A stretch of 36,559 bases of DNA, taken from the NCBI GenBank assembly GCA_937919685.1, contig CALFOM010000024.1:1-36559 (forward strand). The letters are read 5' to 3'. The DNA comes from an uncultured Phycisphaera sp. (GTDB taxonomy: Bacteria > Planctomycetota > Phycisphaerae > Phycisphaerales > SM1A02). Of this stretch, positions 1 through 8,750 are shown one piece after another (positions within the stretch are counted from its first letter, which is position 1; every line of letters starts with the position of its first letter). Both the position numbers and the translations under genes were made by a program. The notes beneath the pieces were generated by a model that saw nothing but the letters and a program-made list of their open reading frames with translations, had not been told where the DNA came from and made no database searches.

Positions 1-182
1 GAATCCGACAGAGGAGGATCCGGGGATTCGCCGCGACCGATCGCGGCGCGACGATCATCCGCATCGAGTTTCGATTGCAGAGCCGTATCACCCTCTTCAT
101 GACGGTTGATCACCTTCCAGATGATCCAGCCGACGACCAGCATCGAGGCGGTCATGGCGGTCATGGCGAGCATTTCGATCAT
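1..182 (-). CDS. Small one-span membrane protein, C-terminus cut by window edge
   Basis: This gene is missing from the ORF track because it runs off the left edge. It starts at an ATG read leftwards from base 182, preceded by a strong Shine-Dalgarno-like AGGGAAGGA. About 60 residues are visible. They begin MIEMLAMTAMTASMLVVGWIIWKVI, a single hydrophobic segment at roughly residues 5-24, followed by a charged, Asp/Arg-rich stretch (NRHEEGD, DADDRRAA). The layout suggests a small inner-membrane protein with a short N-terminus and a cytoplasmic tail. It begins only 28 bases after the xylulokinase stop, on the same strand, so the two are probably co-transcribed. I do not recognise a family and its function is unknown. 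The remaining length cannot be seen. Confidence 0.6.
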   Translation of the reverse strand, partial: MIEMLAMTAMTASMLVVGWIIWKVINRHEEGDTALQSKLDADDRRAAIGRGESPDPPLSD

Positions 183-210
183 GGTTGGTTCCTTCCCTTG
201 GATTGAGCCA

Positions 211-1725
211 TCAGGCTTCGGCGGCAATCGCGGGGAAGAGGGGCTTCAACGCGGGGTAGAGGCGTTCGTAGATCGAGTGTCTCGCCGCCAGCACGGCGGC
301 GTTTGGGCCTGCTTCCGTTCGATCGACTTCCCTGATCGTCACCCGGCAGGCCTCTTCGACGCTGGGGAAGGCGCCGGCGCCGACCGCGGCCAGGATGGCG
401 GCGCCGCACGCCGTGCCTTCTGTCGTCGTGGTCGTGATTGTCGGAACGCCGAAAAGGTCGGCGCAGGTCTCGCGCCAGAGTGCGCTCTTGGCGCCTCCGC
501 CCGAGAGTCGGACGGTCTCCGGTTCGACACCGGCCTCCCTCACCAGATCCAGGCACTGGGTGAGTCCGTGGGTCACACCCTCGAAGACTGCTCGAGCGAG
601 ATGTCTGCGATCGTGCCGCTGGTCAAGGCCGATGAACGTCCCGCGAGCGTTGACGTCGGGGTAGGGCGTCCGCTCGCCGGAGAGATAGGGAAGGAAGAGC
701 ACTCCTTCGGCGCCCGCGGGGACCTCCTTCGCCATCGATTCGATGCGGGGAAACGCTTCCGAGCCCGCTTCTTCGTCGATGTCCGGAACGATCGCCGATC
801 GGAACCAGTCGAGGCTGCCGGCCCCGGAAAGCATCACGCCCATCAGGTGCCATCGCCCGGGGACCGCATGACAGAAGGCGTGGAGTCGGCCGTCCGGGAG
901 TGAACGCCATTCGTTGGTCGGGGCGAAGACGACACCGCTGGTTCCCAGGGTCGTGCCGACGGTGCCCTCCGCGATCAGACCGGTTCCGATCGCGGATGCG
1001 GCTTGATCACCGGCACCCGCGACGATCGGAACACCTTCACGAAGGCCGGTCTCCGCGGCCGCGGCCGCGTGGACCGATGCGACGACCTCCGGGCTCTCGG
1101 CGGCGTGGGGCCACCAGGCACGAGGGAGATCGAGTTCGGCGAGTAGTTCGTCGGACCATGTCCGATGAGCGCAGTCGAAGACCGCAGTACCGGAGGCATC
1201 GGAGACATCCATCACGAGTTCACCCGAGAGCCGGTAGCGAATCCAGTCCTTCGGGAGCAGCACGGTGGCGACGCGGGCGTACGCTTCAGGTTCGTGCTCG
1301 CGCATCCAGAGAAGTTTGGGTGCGGTGAATCCTGGAAGCATGCGATTACCGCAGAGTGAGACCAGGCGTTCGATCCCGATTCGGGCTTCGACGGCATGGC
1401 ACTGCGGTTCACTGCGTCCATCATTCCAGAGAATTGCTGGCCGGATCGGCGTCGCTGACGAGTCCAGGGCGACCAGGCCGTGCATCTGGCCGGTCAGACC
1501 GATGGCCTCGATGGCGTCGGCTTTGACACCCGCGATGCGACATGATTCTCCGATCGCCGCGATCGTGCTCGGCCACCAGTCGTCGGGGTTCTGTTCGGAC
1601 CAACCAGACCGAGGGACGGAGGGGGCGTGACTCCCGCTGCCGGTCGCGACGACCCGGCCTTCCTGATCGAGGAGAACGGCCTTGGTGCCGCTGGTGCCGA
1701 TGTCGATGCCGATGAAGAGGCTCAT
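211..1725 (-). CDS. xylB: Xylulokinase (FGGY-family carbohydrate kinase)
   Basis: Phosphorylates D-xylulose with ATP to give xylulose 5-phosphate, feeding the pentose phosphate pathway in the cytoplasm. The product is 504 residues, the usual length for XylB. The N-terminal phosphate-binding motif DIGTSGTKAVLLD is at residues 8-20 and GQMHG at 79-83. The strongly xylulokinase-like run GNRMLPGFTAPKLLW is near 126-140, with LLPKD and SDASGT after it. The likely catalytic base is Asp240 in GAGDQAASA. The ORF track starts 50 residues earlier, but that extension reads through the upstream terminator hairpin, and MSLFIGIDIG is the normal family start. No clear Shine-Dalgarno precedes it. The gene lies about 60 bases beyond the terminator of the efflux operon, so it probably has its own promoter. 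Xylose isomerase is not in view. Another FGGY sugar is possible, but the motifs favour xylulose. Confidence 0.92.
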   Translation of the reverse strand: MSLFIGIDIGTSGTKAVLLDQEGRVVATGSGSHAPSVPRSGWSEQNPDDWWPSTIAAIGESCRIAGVKADAIEAIGLTGQMHGLVALDSSATPIRPAILWNDGRSEPQCHAVEARIGIERLVSLCGNRMLPGFTAPKLLWMREHEPEAYARVATVLLPKDWIRYRLSGELVMDVSDASGTAVFDCAHRTWSDELLAELDLPRAWWPHAAESPEVVASVHAAAAAETGLREGVPIVAGAGDQAASAIGTGLIAEGTVGTTLGTSGVVFAPTNEWRSLPDGRLHAFCHAVPGRWHLMGVMLSGAGSLDWFRSAIVPDIDEEAGSEAFPRIESMAKEVPAGAEGVLFLPYLSGERTPYPDVNARGTFIGLDQRHDRRHLARAVFEGVTHGLTQCLDLVREAGVEPETVRLSGGGAKSALWRETCADLFGVPTITTTTTEGTACGAAILAAVGAGAFPSVEEACRVTIREVDRTEAGPNAAVLAARHSIYERLYPALKPLFPAIAAEA

Positions 1726-1773
1726 GGCATGGATGGTACGTGTGCCGCAGGTCTGCAGGGAGCAAGTCGATCC

Positions 1774-1818
1774 AAAAATGAAAGGCCGGGACGGAATGCG
1801 ATCGCATTCCGTCCCGGC
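1774..1818 (-). terminator. Intrinsic terminator: 34-bp perfect palindrome
   Basis: Bases 1785-1818 are a perfect palindrome with 17-base arms (GCCGGGACGGAATGCGA and its complement), so an RNA hairpin would form with only a few unpaired bases at its tip. On the minus strand it is followed by CTTTCATTTTT, an imperfect T-rich tract. It lies between the stop of the lipoprotein gene at 1890 and the xylB start at 1725, where termination of the efflux operon is expected. The symmetry means a DNA-binding site or cruciform cannot be excluded. Confidence 0.8.
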
Positions 1819-1889
1819 ACTGTTCGTTCCATCGATGCGTCTCTTGACGCGCCATGCCTCGATGCCCGGCATCAAGGTTTCAAGCCGGC

Positions 1890-2585
1890 TCAGTGATCTG
1901 GCGTGCCATCACCATCATGATCGTGCGAGACACCATCGGCGTGATCGTGGCCTCCGGCATTGCCGTCCACCGCTCCGGCGTTCTCCTCGCCCTTCAGTGA
2001 ACCGCGGCGAGGCTCGCCTCGCATGGGCTTCCCGCCGACCCAGATCCGAGTGGCGTCGATGACGAAGAGGCCTTCGTCGTTCCGCTCGTTGACCACACCC
2101 TCGACCACGACGAATTTCAGGGGTTCGAGACCACCGGCGCCCTCTGCATTGGCCGCGATTGGATCGCCGGCACTTCCCGCAAGACGAATCGTGGCGGAAC
2201 CCGCGGTGATCCCGTTGGGATCCTCGCAGCAGTAGTCCCAGGGGAGGGGGCAGTGATCTTCGTCGCCCATGAGTTCGCACGACAAGAGCGATGGATCGGC
2301 GACCGTGAAGATTGCAATCCCATCGACAAACGGTTCGACCCGGCCGCCGACGCGTGCAAGGAAAGTCACCGAGTCACCGACTGAAGCAGTCGGCTTGATC
2401 TGAATGAGATCCGCAACTTCCGCCGGGCGATCGGTGGTGAAGAAGGCCGCCGGAATCATCGCGCGGGTGGGGCCGACGTCATTGGACGCAGTGGTATCAC
2501 CGCCGCCCTGATCGCAACCGTTGAGCGTGATGAAGAGAGCTGAAAGCCCGAGAAGTAAGTGCGTGTTTCGAGACATGCGAGACAT
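1890..2585 (-). CDS. Lipoprotein with CPLPWDYCCE motif and His/Asp-rich tail
   Basis: Predicted periplasm-facing lipoprotein of 231 residues. The chosen ATG at 2585 has GGAG ten bases upstream; the ORF-track start 29 residues earlier adds a non-signal-like extension. A short hydrophobic segment (LLLGLSALFITLNGC) ends in a lipobox with Cys24 as the lipidation site. Two beta-rich stretches (VTFLARVGGRVEPFVDG and LKFVVVEGVVNERN) flank a Cys-rich motif, HCPLPWDYCCE, which could hold a metal or disulfides. The pattern is reminiscent of an OB-fold, but that is inference. The C-terminus, GGHDHADGVSHDHDGDG, is rich in His and Asp and looks metal-binding. The gene is the last of the export operon, 44 bases after the second permease and before the strong terminator. 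I do not know a named family. A periplasmic metal-binding or substrate-delivery partner of the transporter is the best guess. Confidence 0.75.
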   Translation of the reverse strand: MSRMSRNTHLLLGLSALFITLNGCDQGGGDTTASNDVGPTRAMIPAAFFTTDRPAEVADLIQIKPTASVGDSVTFLARVGGRVEPFVDGIAIFTVADPSLLSCELMGDEDHCPLPWDYCCEDPNGITAGSATIRLAGSAGDPIAANAEGAGGLEPLKFVVVEGVVNERNDEGLFVIDATRIWVGGKPMRGEPRRGSLKGEENAGAVDGNAGGHDHADGVSHDHDGDGTPDH

Positions 2586-2629
2586 GGTTGAGTGACTCCA
2601 GAACGGAATGGAAAAGATGGAACGAGATA

Positions 2630-3811
2630 TTATGAGGAACGAAGGGCTTCGGGTACGGGAAGCCGCAGACAACGAATCGCGGGGATCACCGCCCCTACGA
2701 CGCCGAGAGTGAGGCCGCCGAGCAGACCGAGGGCGACGACGCCGGGGCCGATCTGGATCCCGAAGACGCCCATGGAGAATCGGATGGTTACCTGATCAAG
2801 AAAAAGAATGCCGATGGCGGCTGCCACCAGAGCTCCGATCGAGGCGGTGAGGACCGACTCTTCGACCAAACTGCGGACGATGGCGATTCGACTGTATCCC
2901 AGCGTCTGGAGGGTGCCGATCTCCCGGACCCGGCTTGCGAATGCGGCATAGGTGGTGTTGAGCCCGCCGATGATCCCGCCGGCTGCCACCAGAATGGCGG
3001 TGATCACCACCATGAGTCGGATCGGGGTGAAGAAGGCGGCGAGCGAGGCGTAGTAGTCGCTCTCTCTGGTGGCCACGAGTTCGAGATCGAGTCGGGTTGC
3101 GGCGAAACCGCGGGCGGATGCGAGGTCGCCGTCGATGGTGCGAATCACCACGCACGAGAGGGTGTCGCGTTGTCCGACGATGAGCAGGTCCGAGAGCGGA
3201 ATCCAGATCTCCCCTTCGATCACCCCTCCGTCAGCATCGATCACGCCGACGATGGTGAAGGGGCGGTCATCGACGATCAGCGTCGCATTCAGAATCTGCT
3301 CCGCGTCCTCCAGCCCGAGGCTGCGGGCGGCGAGGCGGCCGATCGCGACCTCGTCGGCGCCGGTCTCCGGGAAGCGGCCGTCGGTCAGCCGTGCCTCCTG
3401 ATGCACGAGAAAGGCGGAGGGCGTGATTCCGCGGAACAGCGCGTTGGTCTCATCGCGCTCGGTGGCGGAGTCGGCATTGGTCTGGAGTCGAATCGGAATG
3501 GCCAGATGGACTTCGGGCGAGATCGCTTCGACCCCGGCGGCGATCGCGATGCCGCGAATGCCCGTCGCGGCGATCCCCGGCGTTCGCATCGGGATCTCGC
3601 TGCGCTCGACGCTTTCTTCGCTTCCCGCGCCCATGAGAATGACGTTGCGTGATGAACCACTGATTTTCAGTGACTCTTGCATGCCGCTGACGAAGCCGCC
3701 CGCCGCCATCGCCAGTAGTACTACCAGCCCGCATCCGCCGGCGCTCATCAGGAGCCGGCTGGGACTGCGTCCAAGATTCCGGACGGCGTACTCGAATGGA
3801 AGTTTGTGCAT
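2630..3811 (-). CDS. ABC transporter permease, FtsX/MacB type (second permease)
   Basis: Inner-membrane permease of 393 residues in the MacB/LolCE/FtsX superfamily. One N-terminal transmembrane segment (about residues 20-43) is followed by a large periplasmic domain (about 45-265) that includes IVGVIDADGG and GEIWIPLSDL. Three C-terminal segments follow, around 268-292, 315-345 and 355-385. The cytoplasmic stretch VREIGTLQTLGYSR is the typical coupling region that contacts the ATPase. It lies 19 bases downstream of the first permease, and the pair probably forms a heterodimer served by the single ATPase gene. Substrate cannot be read from the sequence. These systems use ATP hydrolysis to drive mechanical movement across the periplasm rather than to pump through the membrane. 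Confidence 0.88.
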   Translation of the reverse strand: MHKLPFEYAVRNLGRSPSRLLMSAGGCGLVVLLAMAAGGFVSGMQESLKISGSSRNVILMGAGSEESVERSEIPMRTPGIAATGIRGIAIAAGVEAISPEVHLAIPIRLQTNADSATERDETNALFRGITPSAFLVHQEARLTDGRFPETGADEVAIGRLAARSLGLEDAEQILNATLIVDDRPFTIVGVIDADGGVIEGEIWIPLSDLLIVGQRDTLSCVVIRTIDGDLASARGFAATRLDLELVATRESDYYASLAAFFTPIRLMVVITAILVAAGGIIGGLNTTYAAFASRVREIGTLQTLGYSRIAIVRSLVEESVLTASIGALVAAAIGILFLDQVTIRFSMGVFGIQIGPGVVALGLLGGLTLGVVGAVIPAIRCLRLPVPEALRSS

Positions 3812-3830
3812 GAATCAACTTTCTGGTCGT

Positions 3831-4991
3831 TCAGACCGCACGGAACCCCTGCACGATCTCGCCGCGAGAAGCGCGAATCGCAGGCACCGCGCCTGCAAGC
3901 AATCCGAGGCCGACCGCGATCCCGGCGCCGATGAACGCGAGGCTGGGATCGTTCGCGATCTCGACGTTCATCCCTTCCATGGTCATGCTGAAACGACCGA
4001 TGCTGACCACCACCGTCGAGGTCACGGCGCCAACCACCCCGCCCGCAAGGCCGAGCAGGGCGCCTTCGAGTAGCACCATCCAAGCGATCAAGCCACCGGT
4101 GTAGCCAAGCGTCTGAAGAACCGCGTGATCCCGGATCCGGTCCCGCATCGCGAGCACGATCGCGTTGGCCACCAGGGCCAGGACCGCGATCAGTGACGCC
4201 CAGCCAACCCAACTGGCGAAACCGACCAGTTCGATGATGTCCCGCACCGCACGGCCGACGAATGCTTTCTCGGGCCAGGTGCTGGTTGGGAATTCGTCGT
4301 ATCGAAACGCTTCGTCGATACTGGAGGCGATCGATTCCATCTGCGTCGGATCATCGACGTTGACGTTGAATTGGGTCACGATACCCCCCGAACCGCCTCT
4401 GGTCACGGTCTCCTGAAGAAACGTGAGGTGGACGTAGGCGACGTTGCGATCCTGCGGACGATCGCTGCCGAGGATCCCCGCGACGAAGACGGTGATTCCC
4501 GCCGCGGAGAAACGGTCTCCCACCTTGATGCCTCGTCGGAGGGCGAGTGACTCACCGACGAAGGCCGCGTCACTCCGTGAGCGCCAGGCGGCGGCATCGC
4601 CTTCCAAAAACCGTCCGGCGTTGCCGATGGTCGCTTCGAGGTCGTCGTTGGGCACGCCGCGAAAGGTCACGACATCTAGGCTCGCGCGGCAGTTGGATAC
4701 GAGGATCTGCATCGGGATCACTGACTTGACGCCATCGATGCGCTTGATTCGATCTCCGTAGAACTCAGGAAGCCGACTGGTGAACGGGCAGAACCGGTTT
4801 TCCCGGTAGACGACGAGGGTCGCATCTTGCGCATTGCTGGTCGTCGCGGCATGGACGCCGCTCCGCATCGCTTCGACGCTGGTGAACAGGAACATCGCGA
4901 CCGCGATTCCCGTGATCGTCAATCCAGTGCGAATTGGAGCCCGAACGATCTGGCGCCAGACAGTTGGTATGACGCTGATGGCACGGTTCAT
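3831..4991 (-). CDS. ABC transporter permease, FtsX/MacB type (first permease)
   Basis: Inner-membrane permease of 386 residues with the FtsX/MacB plan: an N-terminal transmembrane helix (LTITGIAVAMFLFTSVEAM, about 23-42), a periplasmic domain, and three C-terminal helices. The coupling motif RDRIRDHAVLQTLGYTG precedes the second-last helix. The periplasmic domain contains two cysteines (RFCPF and VSNCRA). The ATG at 4991 overlaps the ATPase stop by four bases (ATGA), which implies translational coupling. It differs clearly from the second permease, consistent with a heterodimer of the LolC/LolE kind. With an adaptor and TolC-like protein in the same operon, a MacAB-like export role is more likely than lipoprotein release, but the substrate is unknown. 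Confidence 0.88.
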   Translation of the reverse strand: MNRAISVIPTVWRQIVRAPIRTGLTITGIAVAMFLFTSVEAMRSGVHAATTSNAQDATLVVYRENRFCPFTSRLPEFYGDRIKRIDGVKSVIPMQILVSNCRASLDVVTFRGVPNDDLEATIGNAGRFLEGDAAAWRSRSDAAFVGESLALRRGIKVGDRFSAAGITVFVAGILGSDRPQDRNVAYVHLTFLQETVTRGGSGGIVTQFNVNVDDPTQMESIASSIDEAFRYDEFPTSTWPEKAFVGRAVRDIIELVGFASWVGWASLIAVLALVANAIVLAMRDRIRDHAVLQTLGYTGGLIAWMVLLEGALLGLAGGVVGAVTSTVVVSIGRFSMTMEGMNVEIANDPSLAFIGAGIAVGLGLLAGAVPAIRASRGEIVQGFRAV

Positions 4992-5722
4992 GACGAGGTC
5001 TCCGACATGGCTTGGTTACGAGATTTCGCTTCGGACGAGTCGTCGAAGTCCGACTCGGCAAGGCGCCCTTTTTCCAGATGCAGCACGGTGTCGCACCAGG
5101 CGGTGGTCTTCGGGTCGTGGGTGACCATGACGATTGTCCTTCCAAGTTCTATGTTGAGCTGCTTGAGCAGATCCATGATATTGGTGGCGCTCTCGCGATC
5201 GAGATCTCCGGTTGGCTCATCAGCGAGGATGAGGGTCGGATCAGTCACGATCGCGCGGGCGATTGCGACTCGTTGCTCCTGACCACCGGAGAGTTGACGG
5301 GGATAGTGATCGCTTCGGTCAGCGATGCCAACGAGGTCGAGGGCAGCCGCGACCTTCTGATGACGTTTCTTCCTCGTCAGCGAGTGAAGAAGCAGAGGCA
5401 ACTCGACGTTCTCGTACGCGGTCAGCACCGGGACGAGGTTGTAGAGCTGGAAGACGTATCCCACTGACTCGCTTCGCCACTCGGCGAGGGCGTTCCGCGA
5501 GAGCGTGTGGACGGGACGCCCGTCGATCGTCAACGAGCCTCGGGTGGGGCGGTCGATGCCCGCAAGGAGGTTGAGGAGGGTCGTCTTCCCGGATCCCGAA
5601 GGACCCATGAGGGCAACGAAACCACCACGCTCGATGTCGAGATCAAGACCGTCCAGCGGTGTGATCTTCTCGGTGCCTCGGGTATAGGTTCGGGTCAGGT
5701 CCCGGCATTCGATCAGGCTCAT
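4988..5722 (-). CDS. ABC transporter ATPase, MacB/LolD family
   Basis: Cytoplasmic nucleotide-binding subunit of 244 residues that powers the two downstream permeases. All core motifs are intact: Walker A GPSGSGKTT (about 40-48), Q-loop in YVFQLYNL, signature LSGGQ (144-148), Walker B LILADEPTGDLD (164-175) and H-loop His202 in VTHDP. YVFQLYNLVPVLTAYENVELPL is typical of the LolD/MacB/FtsE group. The last 20 or so residues (DFDDSSEAKSRNQAMSETSS) are a polar extension. The gene overlaps both neighbours by ATGA, placing it in the middle of a tightly coupled operon: adaptor before, permease after. Confidence 0.95.
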   Translation of the reverse strand: MSLIECRDLTRTYTRGTEKITPLDGLDLDIERGGFVALMGPSGSGKTTLLNLLAGIDRPTRGSLTIDGRPVHTLSRNALAEWRSESVGYVFQLYNLVPVLTAYENVELPLLLHSLTRKKRHQKVAAALDLVGIADRSDHYPRQLSGGQEQRVAIARAIVTDPTLILADEPTGDLDRESATNIMDLLKQLNIELGRTIVMVTHDPKTTAWCDTVLHLEKGRLAESDFDDSSEAKSRNQAMSETSS

Positions 5723-7275
5723 GTGTCGGCTCCATTTTTTGCGACCGGTTCTCGGAAGCGGATTGCGGTCCCCGTTTTGATCGAAGGGTCGAGGATGACC
5801 ACATCACCCGGACGCAGGCCGGATCGAATTTCAACCCAGCCGTCGACGCGGACTTCGCCCACCTCCACCGACCTTCGTGCGGCGACCCCTTCGTTTCCGC
5901 TCCGTTCGTCGACGACCAAGATGCCACCTTTCGGATCGACGGCGGATTCGGGCGCGAAGATCCGGCTAATCGTTCGGCGTACTCCGGCTTCGTTCCCGTT
6001 TTTGGAGGGCAGGATCCTGACTCGGGCAAGCATGTCGGGCTTGAGCAGCGGGGAGGGATCGGTGATGTGCACCTTTGCCTCGACGGTGTTCTTCGAGAGG
6101 TCCGCCCGATGGACGAAGCGGGTGATGACTCCCCGAAAGAGGGTGTTGGGAAGAAGGTCTACGACGATCTCCGCGGGTTGCCCCACCCCGACCTTCGCGG
6201 CCTCACCCAGCGGAATATCGGCTCGAACCTGGAGCATCGTGGGATCGTAGAGGTGGACGATATGAGCGCCGTGCTGACCGTTCGCGAATTGAATGGTCGA
6301 TCCAGGTGACGCAATTCGTTCGATGACCACGCCGTCAATCGGCGAGACCACCGTGCATCGATCCAAGGCGAGGGCCGCTACGTCTCGATCTGCGGCCGCC
6401 CTCGCGACTTCGGCCTCCGCGACCAGCAGCCCAGCTTGAGCGGACTCGAGGTCGAGTCGTTCCTTGATGCGGAGTTCGCGGTCGGAGACGGCGGCTCGCC
6501 GTTCCGCTTCCGCCGCTTGCAGCGAAGCCACGACTGCTGCTCGCTCCATCTCCAGTTGCGTGATTTTCGCCTCCAACGATCGGAGTCGAAGTCCCATTCT
6601 GGCCACCGGTCCGGCGGCGACGGCGCCTTCATCGACGAGCCCTCGCTTGCGGTCGTACTCGTCGCGAAGTTCGTCGTGGCTCGACTTTACTTCGTCGATT
6701 CGCGAAGGGAATGCCTTGAGGTCCGCGGCGATCTTCGCTTCGTTTGCTTCCGCGATCGCCACTCGTCGATGTACTGAGACCCGTGTCTCGTAGTCGGCTT
6801 CGGCGGCGGTCAACCTCGCCAGAGCGGCGCTGCGGAGCCCGACTCTTCGATCGACTTCGGTTTCAGCTCGGCGAAGGTTGATCTCGGAATCCGCTCGGAC
6901 CAGCGTCGCAACCGGTTGTCCGATCGTTACGAAATCGCCCTCGAGAACGAGGATCGACTCCACGATTCCCTGGGTGAGTGCAGAAGCATAGATCGAGAAC
7001 GGATCCGCCTCCACCCACCCGGGTGCCTGCACGATTGCGTTGCCCTCGGATTTCGGAGTCGGCGCTTCATCGGTCTCGATGGTTTTGAGCGCGACCGTGA
7101 CCGCGGTCACATCGGTGCGCGGTCGGACCGCATCCCAGCCGACAAAAGCGAGCAACGCCGCGGTCGCGAGCAGAATGAGAATGGGAAGTCCGAGCCTGGA
7201 AAAGATTCGGCGGGGCGGTGTCGGCACCAGGTCGCCGGCCGAGGGTCGAATCGACTCGAATCCTGAATCGGTCAT
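5719..7275 (-). CDS. Periplasmic adaptor (HlyD/MacA/RND membrane-fusion family)
   Basis: Membrane-fusion protein of 518 residues that would bridge the inner-membrane ABC transporter and the TolC-like channel. A Pro-rich cytoplasmic N-terminus is followed by a membrane anchor (LGLPILILLATAALLAFVGW, about 28-47). A split lipoyl domain comes next: VEADPFSIYASALTQGIVESILVLEGDFVTIGQPVATL on one side and CTVVSPIDGVVIERIASPGSTI on the other. Between them lies a long Ala/Glu/Arg-rich coiled-coil hairpin of about 180 residues. A beta-barrel domain (VRADIPLGEAAKVGVGQPAEIVVD) and a membrane-proximal domain follow. It is longer than typical MacA (about 370), mainly in the hairpin. ATGA overlaps join it to TolC upstream and the ATPase downstream. 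I infer export from periplasm to outside; the substrate is unknown. Confidence 0.9.
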   Translation of the reverse strand: MTDSGFESIRPSAGDLVPTPPRRIFSRLGLPILILLATAALLAFVGWDAVRPRTDVTAVTVALKTIETDEAPTPKSEGNAIVQAPGWVEADPFSIYASALTQGIVESILVLEGDFVTIGQPVATLVRADSEINLRRAETEVDRRVGLRSAALARLTAAEADYETRVSVHRRVAIAEANEAKIAADLKAFPSRIDEVKSSHDELRDEYDRKRGLVDEGAVAAGPVARMGLRLRSLEAKITQLEMERAAVVASLQAAEAERRAAVSDRELRIKERLDLESAQAGLLVAEAEVARAAADRDVAALALDRCTVVSPIDGVVIERIASPGSTIQFANGQHGAHIVHLYDPTMLQVRADIPLGEAAKVGVGQPAEIVVDLLPNTLFRGVITRFVHRADLSKNTVEAKVHITDPSPLLKPDMLARVRILPSKNGNEAGVRRTISRIFAPESAVDPKGGILVVDERSGNEGVAARRSVEVGEVRVDGWVEIRSGLRPGDVVILDPSIKTGTAIRFREPVAKNGADT

Positions 7276-8750
7276 GACGAGATCTCCGGGCTGAAGCTCG
7301 ATGGGCGAGCAGCGGTCTTGGGGGCATCGGTGGTCGCGGTGGTTTGGTCGATGTCGGGCACTTTCGGGGGCATCGCGGGGATGTCGAACGAGCCTCCGAC
7401 CTGTTCCTCGAGTGAGATGCGATCGGCGATTGCGGCCAACTGAAAGTTCACCAGACGCCGTTCGGCGGTGATGCGCTGCTGCTGGGCGAGCAAGAGAACG
7501 GTGAGGTCGATGACGCCTTCGCGATACGCGGCCTCCGCCAGCACTTCCGCTTCCGTCGCCGGGGTGAGCACCGTGTCCGCATAGGCGATGCGTTGCTGAT
7601 CCGATCGCAGAAATGCTTCGCGACTCAAACGAACTTCGCCGACGGCACGCCGACGCACGGAGAGAAGCTCAAGTTGTGCACGATCCAGTCGTGCATGGGC
7701 CGCCGCGATCGCTGCGCTTCCATCGTCGAGGATCGGGAGCGTGATCTTGGCCCCGGGGAGCACGGCCTGGCGATCCCCGAAATTCTTGTTCCAGGCCGCA
7801 CCGACGCCCACTTCTGGAAGTCGTTTCGATCCGGCCAGACGACATTCCGCTTCCGCGGCGAGCACTCGCATGCGGGCCGCAGCGACATCCAGTCGCGTGG
7901 CGCGAGTGAGTTCGACGATTCGTTGTTCGTCGGGAATTGACTCGCGGGAAGTCACGAGGGAACCGCTCAGTTCGAAGTCGGTGGATCCGTCGGGACATCC
8001 GATGCTCGCGAGGACCGCGAGCTTCATCTGGCGTGCGGTGCGCCGGCTGGCATCGGCAGTGGCGGCGCTCTCGGCCGCATTCAGCCTAGCGCGGTCGAGG
8101 TCGATCCTGGATGCCTCACCGGCTTCGAATACGCGAGTCACTGCATCGACGGTCCGTCGGGTCGCCTCCGCGTGGGCTCCATCGAGCAGATGCGTCGCTT
8201 CGGCGGCGATCGCAGCGGCATGAGCCCGACGAACCTCCGCGTCGAGCCGGATCATCGAGGCCGCGGCGAGCAGGATCATCGCGCGGCGATCTGCATCGCG
8301 GGCGTCAACTCGATCCGGTCGGGTCCAGATCCAGGTCAGTTGCTGAGTGACGCCGACGATCGCAGGAGCACCTGAGACTCCATCCACGGCGATGCCGATC
8401 GCAAAGTCCATTGCGGGGTTCGGCGGAAGATCGGCTTGGGCGAGTTCGGCGCGAGCGAGGTCGAGTTCTGCCAGAGACGCCCGGATGCCGGCGTCCCGTT
8501 GGAACGCGACGCGGACCGCGGTGTCGGCATCGAGGGGTTCGAGCCCGTTCCAGACCGAAGGAGGCGAGACGGGTGACGCCTTGACCGAGTCAAGATCGAC
8601 ACGTTCGCCAAGGCGAGGCCGAACGAGTGCGTCCACGTTCGATCGATCGGACGCAGGATCATTCGAGATACAACCCGATGCCGTCAGGGCGAATCCGGAC
8701 AGCAGCAGGAGCGGCGCGGTGCCGCGGAGATTGAGGGTTGGGAGGATCAC
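7272..8750 (-). CDS. TolC-like outer-membrane efflux lipoprotein, GTG start
   Basis: Outer-membrane factor of 492 residues forming the exit duct of the export system. The ORF track begins at 8903, inside the preceding gene. I prefer GTG at 8750 because GGAG lies six bases upstream and the protein then starts with a proper lipoprotein signal (LPTLNLRGTAPLLLLSGFALTASGC, lipobox Cys27). Two repeated helical halves follow, as in TolC/CusC: the first around DTAVRVAFQRDAGIRASLAELDLARAELAQADLPPNP and the second near TRATRLDVAAARMRVLAAEAECRLAGSKRLPEVGVG. Long amphipathic Ala/Arg/Glu-rich helices lie between. The Pro-Asn-Pro context after LAQADLPP is common in this family. The stop overlaps the adaptor start by ATGA. 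It resembles CusC/CzcC-type factors as much as TolC itself. Confidence 0.88.
   Translation of the reverse strand: MILPTLNLRGTAPLLLLSGFALTASGCISNDPASDRSNVDALVRPRLGERVDLDSVKASPVSPPSVWNGLEPLDADTAVRVAFQRDAGIRASLAELDLARAELAQADLPPNPAMDFAIGIAVDGVSGAPAIVGVTQQLTWIWTRPDRVDARDADRRAMILLAAASMIRLDAEVRRAHAAAIAAEATHLLDGAHAEATRRTVDAVTRVFEAGEASRIDLDRARLNAAESAATADASRRTARQMKLAVLASIGCPDGSTDFELSGSLVTSRESIPDEQRIVELTRATRLDVAAARMRVLAAEAECRLAGSKRLPEVGVGAAWNKNFGDRQAVLPGAKITLPILDDGSAAIAAAHARLDRAQLELLSVRRRAVGEVRLSREAFLRSDQQRIAYADTVLTPATEAEVLAEAAYREGVIDLTVLLLAQQQRITAERRLVNFQLAAIADRISLEEQVGGSFDIPAMPPKVPDIDQTTATTDAPKTAARPSSFSPEISS

Noticed and set aside
106-903. Plus-strand ORF of 265 residues
   Set aside because: It lies opposite the small membrane protein and xylB, whose motifs are unmistakable, and has Arg/Gly-rich composition typical of a shadow frame in GC-rich DNA.
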